Shown here: in pieces, positions 54,705 through 63,325 of the stretch
Layout of the letters: every line of letters starts with the position of its first letter
Position numbering within the stretch: position 1 is the first letter of the stretch
Source of the DNA: Ferruginibacter sp.
GTDB lineage: Bacteria > Bacteroidota > Bacteroidia > Chitinophagales > Chitinophagaceae
Assembly: GCA_019638575.1 (NCBI GenBank)
Contig: JAHBTN010000002.1
Location: 124,001 to 188,000 of the forward strand
Direction: 5' to 3'
Length of the DNA: 64,000 bases
Program-made: the position numbers and the translations under genes
Notes under the pieces: generated by a model
What the model saw: the letters and a program-made list of their open reading frames with translations, nothing else
Told to the model about the DNA's origin: nothing
The model's database searches: none

Positions 54705-55943
54705 TTAGTTATCAGAATAATAATATAGAGTATTAGAATTCCTGTCGTCAAAAATTATTTTACTTTCTTCTTTTAAATCATTGGCTGTAACAGCCTGGTA
54801 CCGTTCTAATTCTTTGTTGATTAAATCAGCATCGCCCATTAATTCGTACATGGCCAGGCTGGCAGCACGGTTGGTGATGCTGGTATCTTCAAAAGCCATC
54901 ATGCTTTCGGTTTTATTTTTCACTTTTTCAAGCTCTCGCTGGCTAATGCCTTCCTGCTGCAGTTTATTTATCTCTTCATTAATAGCCGTTTCGGCTTCAT
55001 GCATAGATACACCTTTAACCAGTTTACCGGATATAGTTAATAAACCAGCATCGGTACTGCCTAAATGAAAACAATCAATATTACTGAACAATTGTTTTTC
55101 TTTTACCAGCGATTGAAACAACCTTGAAGAACTGCCACCGCTTAATACTTCGGTTATTAAATCGGCAATATAATATCGCTTATCATTTCTTGGATAAATA
55201 TGCCAGCATTTGTACAATGCATCTAACGGAACATTTGCCTTTACGGTTAATGACCTTGGTTCTGTTTGTTTAGGTTCAATGGGTAGGTTTCGTATATATT
55301 TTTCGCCGGCAGGTATTGGTACAAACCATTTTTCTGTATATTTTTTTACTTCTTCCAAAGTTACATTACCGGCCACCACCAAAATTGCATTTGAAGGGTT
55401 GTAATGTTTTTTAAAAAAAGCTTTCACATCGTTAAGTGTAGCGTTTTCAATATGGCTAAGTTCTGCACCAATTGTCATCCAGCGGTAGGGATGCACTTTA
55501 TAAGCAAGCGCTCTTAGTTTATGCCACACATCGCCATAAGGTTTATTGATATAGTGTTCCTTAAATTCTTCGCAAACAACTTTGCGTTGCACATCTAAAC
55601 TTTTTTGGCCAAACGCAAGTGATAGCATACGGTCGCTTTCTAACCAAAATGCTGTCTCTAAATTTTCGGCCGGTAACTGGCAGTAATAATTGGTTAAGTC
55701 GTTTGTAGTAAATGCATTGTTTTCTCCACCGGCCAGTTGTAAGGGATCGTCGTAAACCGGTATGTTAATACTTCCGCCAAACATAAGATGCTCAAACAAA
55801 TGAGCAAAACCAGTTTTAGATGGGTCTTCGTCCCTGGCGCCCACATCATACAACACATTAACAACCGCCATAGGCGTACTTTTATCCTGGTGAACCAATA
55901 CCCTTAATCCATTGGTTGTTTCAAATCTTTCAAAATTAATCAT
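54705..55943 (-). CDS. M16 zinc peptidase, catalytic subunit
   Basis: A 412-residue M16 peptidase with the inverted zinc motif HLFEH (His48, Glu51, His52) and a downstream Glu cluster in VVCEEF (Glu125/126) for the third ligand. It has no R/Y pair as clear as that of its downstream partner, so the two should form a heterodimer. The frame is open to 55979, but the domain begins at the ATG at 55943 (MINFERFETTNGLRV). It follows the aspartyl protease gene after about 40 bp and probably shares its transcript. Confidence 0.92.
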   Translation of the reverse strand: MINFERFETTNGLRVLVHQDKSTPMAVVNVLYDVGARDEDPSKTGFAHLFEHLMFGGSINIPVYDDPLQLAGGENNAFTTNDLTNYYCQLPAENLETAFWLESDRMLSLAFGQKSLDVQRKVVCEEFKEHYINKPYGDVWHKLRALAYKVHPYRWMTIGAELSHIENATLNDVKAFFKKHYNPSNAILVVAGNVTLEEVKKYTEKWFVPIPAGEKYIRNLPIEPKQTEPRSLTVKANVPLDALYKCWHIYPRNDKRYYIADLITEVLSGGSSSRLFQSLVKEKQLFSNIDCFHLGSTDAGLLTISGKLVKGVSMHEAETAINEEINKLQQEGISQRELEKVKNKTESMMAFEDTSITNRAASLAMYELMGDADLINKELERYQAVTANDLKEESKIIFDDRNSNTLYYYSDN

Positions 55944-55981
55944 GTGCAAATGTACGGATGAGAATAAAACAAGCAGCAAGA

Positions 55982-57169
55982 TTATCTAATGCTTAAAGTA
56001 TTTATAGTAAGGTCTTTTAATTCGCCGTTTCGCCTAATTACAATATGTATGGTTTCATAAGGCCTTTGCAATATCTGCTTATAAGCCTGTAAGTTATTTG
56101 AGAAATTCTTGTTTACCGATATAATTTCATCATTCACTTTAAAATGCGCTTTATCGGCAGGAGAGTTGGGAATTACATCTTCCACCACAATTTTTCCGTC
56201 AACATAGTACAAGCCCAATCCGGTATAGGCGTAATCAAAATCATCATTAAAATGTTTATTGGGCAACAGGTGTATTTCCCTGTTAGGATAATTTATAATC
56301 ATATTAAACCGTCGCAACAGGTCGTTTCCCAACAGGCCACCTGTAAAAGGATATGATGTTACATTAAAATCGTCTTTGTATAAATACACAGGTACTTGTT
56401 TAAACCTGTATGGGCCAATCTTTACTTCTTTAATAAGCGTAAGCCGCATCTGCAGCCTGCCGGCCATGCCTTCGGCCTGTGTTAAAACAGGTTTTCGTTT
56501 ACTTAATAATATTGCACTGTCTTTAGCAAACTGTTCGCTTAACAGCAAACAAAGCCCGGCGCCGGTATCAAAATAAAAGTTGTAGCCAAGTCTTTTCCTG
56601 TCTTTTACCTCTAACCATTGAATGGGCAAGTTGGTAAAAGCAGGATGCAATATTGTTCCACCGTCGGGATAGGGCATTTTTCCCGGAGCAAAAATTTCAA
56701 TCATGCTGCTGTCAAAATCAATCTTTACAATAAAGCGCCTGAAAAAGCTGTACCCGATAATGCCATCTACTTTTTCGCCATATACACTGGTGAGTACTTC
56801 ATAATTATTTACATGAAAATTTAAATGCCGTACGGAAAGGCCAGGAAGTAAAAGATCGTGGTCGAAAACAAAAGAAACTTTTTTTATACCGCCTATACCG
56901 GTAATTGTTGTATCTGTTGGTTTTGTTGGAATATTGAACTCTGTACAAGTAGCTGAATCGAGAGATATGCCTCCACTGCCGGTATCTAATATAAAATTCA
57001 GCGTATCGGGAATATTACCAATTTTAGCCTGTAATACCATTACACCGCCACTAAATTGCTTAAACGGAAAACGGGTAATAAAACGAGCCTCTCTCTGCGG
57101 CAATATCTCTTGTGCCTTTATGGAAATAATTGCAAATAAAAATAATATGCCGCAAATAATATTTTTCAT
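55982..57169 (-). CDS. Retropepsin-like aspartyl protease with PDZ domain
   Basis: A 395-residue exported protein (signal peptide IICGILFLFAIISIKAQ) with two Asp-Thr-Gly loops, FILDTGSGG (Asp62) and FYFDTGAGL (about 205), which form one active site in pepsin-like folds, and a C-terminal PDZ domain (about 305-390; GLYYVDGKIVVEDVIPNSPADKAHFKVNDEIISVN). The substrate is unknown. It is first in a run with the two M16 genes, all proteases, in the same direction. Confidence 0.88.
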   Translation of the reverse strand: MKNIICGILFLFAIISIKAQEILPQREARFITRFPFKQFSGGVMVLQAKIGNIPDTLNFILDTGSGGISLDSATCTEFNIPTKPTDTTITGIGGIKKVSFVFDHDLLLPGLSVRHLNFHVNNYEVLTSVYGEKVDGIIGYSFFRRFIVKIDFDSSMIEIFAPGKMPYPDGGTILHPAFTNLPIQWLEVKDRKRLGYNFYFDTGAGLCLLLSEQFAKDSAILLSKRKPVLTQAEGMAGRLQMRLTLIKEVKIGPYRFKQVPVYLYKDDFNVTSYPFTGGLLGNDLLRRFNMIINYPNREIHLLPNKHFNDDFDYAYTGLGLYYVDGKIVVEDVIPNSPADKAHFKVNDEIISVNKNFSNNLQAYKQILQRPYETIHIVIRRNGELKDLTINTLSIR

Positions 57170-57204
57170 GCCATGCTAAAATTCAATTTACAACCTTATG
57201 GATG

Positions 57205-57212
57205 TACTTTTG
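57205..57212 (+). promoter_or_regulatory. -7 element of mqnC
   Basis: TACTTTTG matches TAnnTTTG exactly, 26 bp upstream of the chosen ATG at 57239. No TTTG is seen at the -33 position. Confidence 0.45.
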
Positions 57213-57238
57213 TTGTTTATTACACAAAAGGCAGGAGT

Positions 57239-58363
57239 ATGGAATTAAATGATTTATTTAAGAAAGCGCTCAGTTTTGATTTTTTAACAGCAGAAGAAGG
57301 CATGTTTTTGTACAAAAACGCTGCATTAACCGAATTGATGTACGTAGCTGATGAGTTAAGAAAAAAACAGGTATCACACGGAAAAGTTACCTGGCAAATA
57401 GACCGCAATGTTAACACCACCAATGTATGTATAGCTAATTGTAAGTTCTGTAATTTTTACCGCATACCGGGCCATGCCGATGCTTATATAACTGATATAG
57501 AAACTTATAAAACAAAAATTGAAGAGACCATTAAATACGGCGGAGACCAATTGCTGCTGCAGGGTGGCCATCATCCCCAACTGGGGCTTAGTTTTTATGT
57601 GAACCTTTTTAAAGAATTAAAATATTTATACCCCAATATAAAATTACATGCATTGGGGCCACCGGAAGTGGCACATATTACTAAACTGGAGAAAAGTACA
57701 CACCGGGAAGTACTGGTAGCTTTAAAAGAAGCCGGCCTCGACAGCCTGCCTGGTGCTGGTGCTGAGATTTTAACCGACAGGGTACGGCGCCTGATTAGCA
57801 AGGGAAAATGTGGTGCACAGGAATGGCTCGATATCATGCACGAAGCACATAAATTAAATATTACCACATCGGCCACCATGATGTTTGGACATGTGGAAAC
57901 TTTACAGGAACGATTTGAACATTTAATAAAAATAAGAGAAGTTCAAAATCGCAAACCGGCACATGCAAAGGGTTTCCTGGCATTTATTCCCTGGACCTTT
58001 CAGGATGTGGACACTTTGCTGGCAAAAATAAGGGGCGTGCATAATTTAACCACAGCAGAAGAATATATACGCATGATTGCTATTTGCCGTATCATGCTAC
58101 CCAATATTAAAAACATACAGGCAAGCTGGTTAACGGTGGGCAAGCAGGTGGCACAAATTTGCTTACATGCAGGCGCCAACGATTTTGGCAGTATTATGAT
58201 TGAAGAAAATGTTGTTAGCGCTGCTGGTGCACCACACCGCTTTACAAGCAACAGCATACAACAAGCAATTAAAGAAGCCGGTTTTGAGCCGCAGCTACGC
58301 AACCAGCAATACGAATGGAGGGAAATACCCGAAACAATAGTAGAGCAGGTAGTAAATTATTAG
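57239..58363 (+). CDS. mqnC: Cyclic dehypoxanthinyl futalosine synthase (radical SAM)
   Basis: A 374-residue radical SAM enzyme of the futalosine route to menaquinone; it converts dehypoxanthinyl futalosine to its cyclic form. The iron-sulfur motif CX3CX2C is CIANCKFC (Cys64, Cys68, Cys71), with GGDQLLLQGGHHP and the C-terminal segment SAAGAPHRFTSNSIQQAIKEAGF diagnostic of MqnC. The longer frame from 57173 would run back through the promoter; the ATG at 57239 follows AGGAG. No other menaquinone gene is in the window. Confidence 0.94.
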   Translation: MELNDLFKKALSFDFLTAEEGMFLYKNAALTELMYVADELRKKQVSHGKVTWQIDRNVNTTNVCIANCKFCNFYRIPGHADAYITDIETYKTKIEETIKYGGDQLLLQGGHHPQLGLSFYVNLFKELKYLYPNIKLHALGPPEVAHITKLEKSTHREVLVALKEAGLDSLPGAGAEILTDRVRRLISKGKCGAQEWLDIMHEAHKLNITTSATMMFGHVETLQERFEHLIKIREVQNRKPAHAKGFLAFIPWTFQDVDTLLAKIRGVHNLTTAEEYIRMIAICRIMLPNIKNIQASWLTVGKQVAQICLHAGANDFGSIMIEENVVSAAGAPHRFTSNSIQQAIKEAGFEPQLRNQQYEWREIPETIVEQVVNY

Positions 58364-58454
58364 CCTGTATAAAAATGCAACCTAACCGGTTTTAATAAAG
58401 CATGACGGTAAAGGTTATCAAATTGAATTAAAAATAAAAAGACATTGTTGTTTT

Positions 58455-58766
58455 ATGTTAGCAGAAAGTACAAAAAAATTAATCCATCGTTTCAGGATGA
58501 TTGGCATTGCAGAAGGTATTTCTTTTTTGGTGTTGTTATTAATAGCTATGCCACTTAAATATATTTTTAAAATGCCTGAAGCAGTAAAGATAGTAGGATG
58601 GGTGCATGGCGCTTTATTCTTAACCTTTATCTATTTTGCATTTGAAGTAATGGGCGCCTGCAAAAAAAATATGGGTTGGTTTGCCAAAGCCTTTGCTGCT
58701 GCTATTATACCATGCGGCACTTTTGTTTTTGATAAACAACTTAAGAAAGATCCGGAACTGCAATAA
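58455..58766 (+). CDS. DUF3817 family membrane protein
   Basis: A 103-residue protein with three hydrophobic stretches: FRMIGIAEGISFLVLLLIAMPLKY, VGWVHGALFLTFIYFAFEVMG and FAKAFAAAIIPCGTFVF, the DUF3817 layout (the conserved AEGISFLxL and WVHGxLFxxY). Function is unknown. It is a single gene 91 bp after mqnC. Confidence 0.85.
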   Translation: MLAESTKKLIHRFRMIGIAEGISFLVLLLIAMPLKYIFKMPEAVKIVGWVHGALFLTFIYFAFEVMGACKKNMGWFAKAFAAAIIPCGTFVFDKQLKKDPELQ

Positions 58767-58778
58767 TTAATTAGTTAT

Positions 58779-58811
58779 TAAAAAAAGAGCCCCCCGAAAA
58801 AGCGGGGAGCT
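58779..58811 (-). terminator. Intrinsic terminator after pspC-like gene
   Basis: A GC-rich stem (AGCCCCCCG with CGGGGAGCT, one mismatch) around a short A-rich loop. On the minus strand it is followed by a run of T (complement of 58779-58786), about 115 bp beyond the stop of the PspC-domain gene. On the plus strand no T-run follows. Confidence 0.72.
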
Positions 58812-58924
58812 GTGTTGGTTTCAACTTCAACTCAACTATTGAAACTATTTTTATTCATTTTCTGCCAACAGGTCTTTTATTTGCTGGCGCACTTGCTTTA
58901 TTTTTTTCCCGATAAAAAAACATT

Positions 58925-61132
58925 TTAGTAAATACTCATCACCGGGCCAAATACCGGCAGGCGTGTGCTGCTTAACGGCAATGGTTCTTCTTCGCCTCCA
59001 ATCTTGTTCAACTGCTGTTCAATTTTATCTTTAGCCTTCTTCAGCGAATCTTTTAAATATTCTTTTTCCTTTTCCAGTTTACTCTTTAACGAATCCAGTT
59101 TGTTTACAGGGTTATCGTTGGCATTGTACCGATAGTTGTCGGTATTGCTGCTGTTGCTGTTATCGCCATCATTAGTTATCACTTCTACCCCGTTGCTGTT
59201 GATGATAATTGTAGAGCGGCCGTTTCTTTTTGCAGGCTCGCCATTGGCAGAATATAATTTTCCATCAGCTTTCATAGTATATTCAACTCCTGAGTTCCAT
59301 TCGTTTTCATTATCATTATCATAATACCAGTCATCGTTCCAATCGTTGCCAATATGCACATTACTGTACCATCCAATACTTTTATCAACCAGTATTTTTT
59401 TCCCTACCGGAACATACACAGTTAACAGCACATGCTGGTTACGGAATTTATCTGTTTTATTGATGGAAATACCTTTATCTAAAATCAAAACACTGTCTTT
59501 TTGTACACCGCTATATTGAATGGCGGCTGCATTATTTTCTGCAATGCTCCTGCTGCGGCCTGTAGCCATTTTTATGGTTGTAACCCTAAAACTGTCGTTA
59601 TCAGATTTAAGGATTCGCACTTCCACATTATTCACATATGCTGTGTCGTCGTCAATGCCGGCAAAAGGTTCAATTCTAAAAAAGCGGTTGTTGCGGTATT
59701 TGTCTAATGGTTTATAAGATGTCAATTCTAATTTGTTAACAGTAGGATTGCTAAGTACAATTTCCTGCTCGGTCATATTCTTACTGTTGTATTTAAAATC
59801 ACGGCTTATTGATGAAATTAAAAACATCACACAAACCCAACCTATCACCCATAGTGCCCCAAATGAAAAGCCCAGCATATTGCCCCTGCTTTTAGAGCCG
59901 GCTATCTTGCGTATGATCCAGGTGATGATACCAACAATTGGCACTGCAATAAAGAACAGTAAAGTGCCCCATGCAAAAAGGTTTTGATAATCGTTATTGC
60001 CAATCACAAAATCTTTTAATGGAAATATACCGATAGAAAAAACAGCCAGGGCAAATAAGCCCATCACTAAGGCAAAGCCCACGCAGCCTATGATGAAGTA
60101 AGCAAATATTTTTGCAATCATGGCAATTACATTTCCCAGCCCGCTGCGGTTGCGTTTACTAAAATTCTTTACATCACTGGCCACTTCACCAGCTTTTTGA
60201 TTAATAACAGAAGATGCTTCTTTACCAAATTTTTCTGCTTTCTTACCTACGGTTTTCATCTCTTCCATCACCGATGCTTTTATGGAATTCATATCCACTT
60301 TCTCGCCTTTCATTTCAAGTTTTTCCGATGTGCTTAATGCCTCGGGTATCACAATCCATAATATGATATAAATAATGAGTGATGTTGGGCTGAAGGTAAA
60401 ACGCATGAAATCACCAAAATTCCAAAAACCTCCCCAATGGCCCCAGCGTGATACGAATGATATGAAAGGTAACAGGAACAATACCCTTGGTATCCATGGA
60501 TTGATACCAAAATAATGGCCAATACCGCTACATACACCTGCTATCTTTTTTTCATCAGGATCACGAAAAAGTTTTTTACGGGTGCTGCCTATTTGTGTAG
60601 AGGCGCTGCTTGGCACGGCCACCCACATAATGATATAGGTTAAGAAACCAATACCCGAAAACAGCAGTATCACAAAAATTATCCTGGTAACCACCACATC
60701 TACATTAAAGTAATTGGCAAGACCACTACATACACCGCCTAACACTTTATCATTCTCATCCCTGTATAAACGTCTTTTACCTGCAGGTGCTGCGGTTGAA
60801 GATGATGAAGACTGCTCGTTGCTTTCTGCAGATCCTGTTGATGCGGATGCTGATGGTTGTGCATCATCCACAGGTTCAAAATCTTCGGGGCGGCCCATGC
60901 TTTTAATAATAGCATTTACATCATCATCTGTAATGCAGGTGGCGCCCTTGCTTAGCCTTTCCTGGAACAGTTCACCAATGCGGCTTTCAATATCATTGAT
61001 GATTTCATCTTTGCCTTCTTCGTTGGCAAAGTGCCGGCCAAGGCTTTCGGTATAACTTTTCAGCAAATCAAATGCTGATACTTCAATAGGAACCACACGT
61101 CCCTGGAAGTTTATATTTATTACTTGTTTCAT
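58925..61132 (-). CDS. Double PspC-domain membrane protein
   Basis: A 735-residue inner-membrane protein. An N-terminal cytoplasmic part (about 1-115) includes ESLGRHFANEEGKDEIINDIESRIGELF. Two PspC domains follow in tandem: KRRLYRDENDKVLGGVCSGLANYF to about 175, and RKKLFRDPDEKKIAGVCSGIGHYFG to about 265. Then come several more helices (about 345-440) and a long periplasmic tail resembling a DUF4097-type beta-helix, ending in a coiled coil (LDSLKSKLEKEKEYLKDSLKKA). It is downstream of a PadR regulator, a common envelope-stress pair. The family's signal is not known here. Confidence 0.9.
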   Translation of the reverse strand: MKQVININFQGRVVPIEVSAFDLLKSYTESLGRHFANEEGKDEIINDIESRIGELFQERLSKGATCITDDDVNAIIKSMGRPEDFEPVDDAQPSASASTGSAESNEQSSSSSTAAPAGKRRLYRDENDKVLGGVCSGLANYFNVDVVVTRIIFVILLFSGIGFLTYIIMWVAVPSSASTQIGSTRKKLFRDPDEKKIAGVCSGIGHYFGINPWIPRVLFLLPFISFVSRWGHWGGFWNFGDFMRFTFSPTSLIIYIILWIVIPEALSTSEKLEMKGEKVDMNSIKASVMEEMKTVGKKAEKFGKEASSVINQKAGEVASDVKNFSKRNRSGLGNVIAMIAKIFAYFIIGCVGFALVMGLFALAVFSIGIFPLKDFVIGNNDYQNLFAWGTLLFFIAVPIVGIITWIIRKIAGSKSRGNMLGFSFGALWVIGWVCVMFLISSISRDFKYNSKNMTEQEIVLSNPTVNKLELTSYKPLDKYRNNRFFRIEPFAGIDDDTAYVNNVEVRILKSDNDSFRVTTIKMATGRSRSIAENNAAAIQYSGVQKDSVLILDKGISINKTDKFRNQHVLLTVYVPVGKKILVDKSIGWYSNVHIGNDWNDDWYYDNDNENEWNSGVEYTMKADGKLYSANGEPAKRNGRSTIIINSNGVEVITNDGDNSNSSNTDNYRYNANDNPVNKLDSLKSKLEKEKEYLKDSLKKAKDKIEQQLNKIGGEEEPLPLSSTRLPVFGPVMSIY

Positions 61133-61182
61133 GGCTTTAGTTTTTTGTTTCTTTAGTTGATATGATCCAACAAAAAAATCAT

Positions 61183-61193
61183 GGCTATACTTT
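61183..61193 (-). promoter_or_regulatory. AAAGTATAGCC motif, copy 1 (upstream of pspC-like gene)
   Basis: Minus strand AAAGTATAGCC, followed by ATGATT, 50 bp before the start of the PspC-domain gene and inside the gap after padR. Identical to the other two copies across 11 bases. Confidence 0.55.
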
Positions 61194-61195
61194 TC

Positions 61196-61627
61196 TTATT
61201 GGGGGTTGTTGAAGTTGTTATCCTCTTGCGGTTGCGGAGGATCGTTGTTAATAATAGGTGACTGTCCGTTCCTGGTTAATGCCCTTACTGCATTTGCAAG
61301 TTCAAACCAGGTAGTTTCAAGTTCTTTGTAAAATTTTCCTCCTTTATCAGTAAGAGAAAAATATTTACGTGGCGGGCCGCTGGTGCTTTCTTCCCACCTG
61401 TACGATAATAGTTCTGCATTTTTAAGCCTTGTCAGCAAGGGATACAAAGTTCCCTCCAGGATGTTCAGGTTAGCCGCCTTCATTTTTTCAATGATATCCG
61501 AAGGGTAGGCTTCTCCCTCTTTTATTATAGAGAGGATGCAAAACTCAAGAACTCCCTTTCGCATCTGGCTGGCTGTGTTATCAATGTTCATGGCTTCAAT
61601 TTTTAACCCCACTTTTTTCTTCGCCAT
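61196..61627 (-). CDS. PadR family transcriptional regulator
   Basis: A 143-residue PadR regulator. The winged helix is at about 22-95 (RKGVLEFCILSIIKEGEAYPSDIIEKMKAANLNILEGTLYPLLTRLKNAELLSYRWEESTSGPPRKYFSLTDKG), followed by one helix for dimerisation and a Pro/Asn/Gln-rich disordered tail. PadR proteins usually repress their own operon. It lies 63 bp upstream of the PspC-domain gene, and three copies of a motif at 61183, 61674 and 61734 are candidate operators. Confidence 0.94.
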   Translation of the reverse strand: MAKKKVGLKIEAMNIDNTASQMRKGVLEFCILSIIKEGEAYPSDIIEKMKAANLNILEGTLYPLLTRLKNAELLSYRWEESTSGPPRKYFSLTDKGGKFYKELETTWFELANAVRALTRNGQSPIINNDPPQPQEDNNFNNPQ

Positions 61628-61673
61628 AAGGAGAAGCTGAAGTGAAGATCTTTTCGAAAAATAAATTAATCAT

Positions 61674-61684
61674 GGCTATACTTT
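61674..61684 (-). promoter_or_regulatory. AAAGTATAGCC motif, copy 2 (upstream of padR)
   Basis: Minus strand AAAGTATAGCC then ATGATT, 46 bp upstream of the padR ATG, nearly the same distance as copy 1 from the pspC-like start. Confidence 0.55.
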
Positions 61685-61733
61685 TTTGGCTTTGCTCCTT
61701 TCATTTTTAAGGTTTAAAGCCCCAATTAAAATC

Positions 61734-61744
61734 GGCTATACTTT
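61734..61744 (-). promoter_or_regulatory. AAAGTATAGCC motif, copy 3 (upstream of padR)
   Basis: Minus strand AAAGTATAGCC then GATT, 60 bp upstream of copy 2. It lacks the ATG seen after the other two copies. Confidence 0.5.
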
Positions 61745-62092
61745 AAGAACTTTTGTGATTGAGAATTAACCGGTTTTTCCCTTTCACAACTCAAAGATAA
61801 TAATTTTTTAGTACTATGCAACACATAATACCATATTTTTTATAGTAGCTGGTGCTGGATAATAGCAAAATTTTGTTAAAACCCTTGCCTGTATTGGGTT
61901 TTGTTGATTATAAAAAATTTTTTAAAGAATTACGGATTTGATGAACGGTTAAAATAGGGGGATGAATGGCGGGGATTAAATATATTTAATAGCAAATTTT
62001 AACATACCAGACATTATTTTAAACCTGTTAATCTTATCAAAACATCAATCCCTAATAGTAACAGTGGTATTAGTATTGCGTATGATATTTGC

Positions 62093-62101
62093 AGAAGGAG
62101 G
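62093..62101 (+). promoter_or_regulatory. Strong Shine-Dalgarno of the 62110 gene
   Basis: AGAAGGAGG, 8 bp before the ATG at 62110, is close to a perfect anti-16S match. Most genes in this window lack such a site, as usual in this phylum. Confidence 0.65.
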
Positions 62102-62109
62102 ACTATAAC

Positions 62110-63255
62110 ATGAAATATATTTTTTACACCTTATTTAGCCTGCTGGTTTTTACAAGTTGCAAAACCAGTAAAGATTATCTTTCAAAAAGCGGTGATGATA
62201 AAACCATTTTTGATGCCATTAAAACATTAAAGAAACACAGCAACGATACTAGTGCATTACATGCATTACCCGTTTTGTATAACCTGGCACAGCAACGTAA
62301 CCTGCGTAAAATAAACAGTTATGGTTCTTCAAATGAGTTAAGCCGTTGGGATAAAATGATTGATGGTTATACTGTTTTACAGGAAATATACCAGGCCATT
62401 ATAGAAAATGATGCTGCTTCGGCTGTAGTAACCCCGGTTAATTACCAGCAAAATATTTATGACTTAAAAAAACAAGCCGCTGCAGATTATTACAATGAAG
62501 GATTGTACATGTTAAGCCTTTCGGGAAGGACAAATGCAAAAAAAGCATACAGCTATTTTAAAAAAACCGAAAAGTATGTTCCTAATTATGAAGATGCCAA
62601 ACTAAAAATGGATGAAGCATTCAACAATGCAATAGTAAATGTGGTTATCAACCCGGTGCATGATAATTCTTATTTCTTTAATACCGGCTGGGGCAATTAT
62701 GGTTATAACTACAGCAACCAATATTTTCAGCAAAGTTTAATAAGAGACCTTGGCGGTAATAACAGCAGCCGGTACCCGGCTCGTTTTTACAGCGATTGGG
62801 AAGCCCGGCGTGATAATGTGCAACCCGACTGGGAAGTGAACCTTACGCTCAGAAACATGTACATTCCACGGCCACAAACCAATACATACAACCGCAATTC
62901 CAGTGCAAGTGTTGAAATTGGCAGGGATACATTGGGCAAACCTGTATATCAAACCGTATATGCAACACTTCATATAAGCAGGTTGTATTTTACAGCACGT
63001 GCCGATATGGAAGTGAGTATTACCGAAATTGATACTCGTAAAAACATTGCATACAATACCTATCGGCAAGATTATAACTGGCAGGAAGAACATGCCACTT
63101 ACACAGGCGACCGCCGGGCATTAAGCAGCAGCGACTGGACTTTGATAAACAACAGCCGTTTTAACGAACCAAGCAGAGAAGATGTGCTGAATGAATTATA
63201 CCGTGGCCTGTATCCACAGGTAAAAAACAGGATTACCAATGCTGTTGATTGGTAA
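62110..63255 (+). CDS. TPR-like lipoprotein of unknown function
   Basis: A 381-residue lipoprotein (signal MKYIFYTLFSLLVFTSC). The first half is helical with TPR-like repeats (KTLKKHSNDTSALHALPVLYNLAQQRN, AADYYNEGLYMLSLSGRTNAKKAYSYFKKTEKY). The second half is beta-rich (VVINPVHDNSYFF, TVYATLHISRLYFTARADMEVSITEIDTRKNIAYNTYRQDYNWQEEHATY). No enzyme motif is visible. I do not recognise the family; an envelope assembly or sensing role is a guess. It is monocistronic as far as seen. Confidence 0.75.
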   Translation: MKYIFYTLFSLLVFTSCKTSKDYLSKSGDDKTIFDAIKTLKKHSNDTSALHALPVLYNLAQQRNLRKINSYGSSNELSRWDKMIDGYTVLQEIYQAIIENDAASAVVTPVNYQQNIYDLKKQAAADYYNEGLYMLSLSGRTNAKKAYSYFKKTEKYVPNYEDAKLKMDEAFNNAIVNVVINPVHDNSYFFNTGWGNYGYNYSNQYFQQSLIRDLGGNNSSRYPARFYSDWEARRDNVQPDWEVNLTLRNMYIPRPQTNTYNRNSSASVEIGRDTLGKPVYQTVYATLHISRLYFTARADMEVSITEIDTRKNIAYNTYRQDYNWQEEHATYTGDRRALSSSDWTLINNSRFNEPSREDVLNELYRGLYPQVKNRITNAVDW

Positions 63256-63325
63256 ATACCCAATTGTTTTTAATAAAGAAAATTGCACACGCAGTAAAAC
63301 TATTTATTACTTGCTGTCTTTAAAA

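Larger units (their letters stand above)
61685..62109. other. Divergent intergenic region padR / lipoprotein gene
   Basis: With the motif copies, about 480 bp lie between the two divergent genes. It is AT-rich, with no ORF or RNA gene I can support. It must contain promoters for both genes; no clear -33/-7 pair is found on either strand. Confidence 0.4.
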
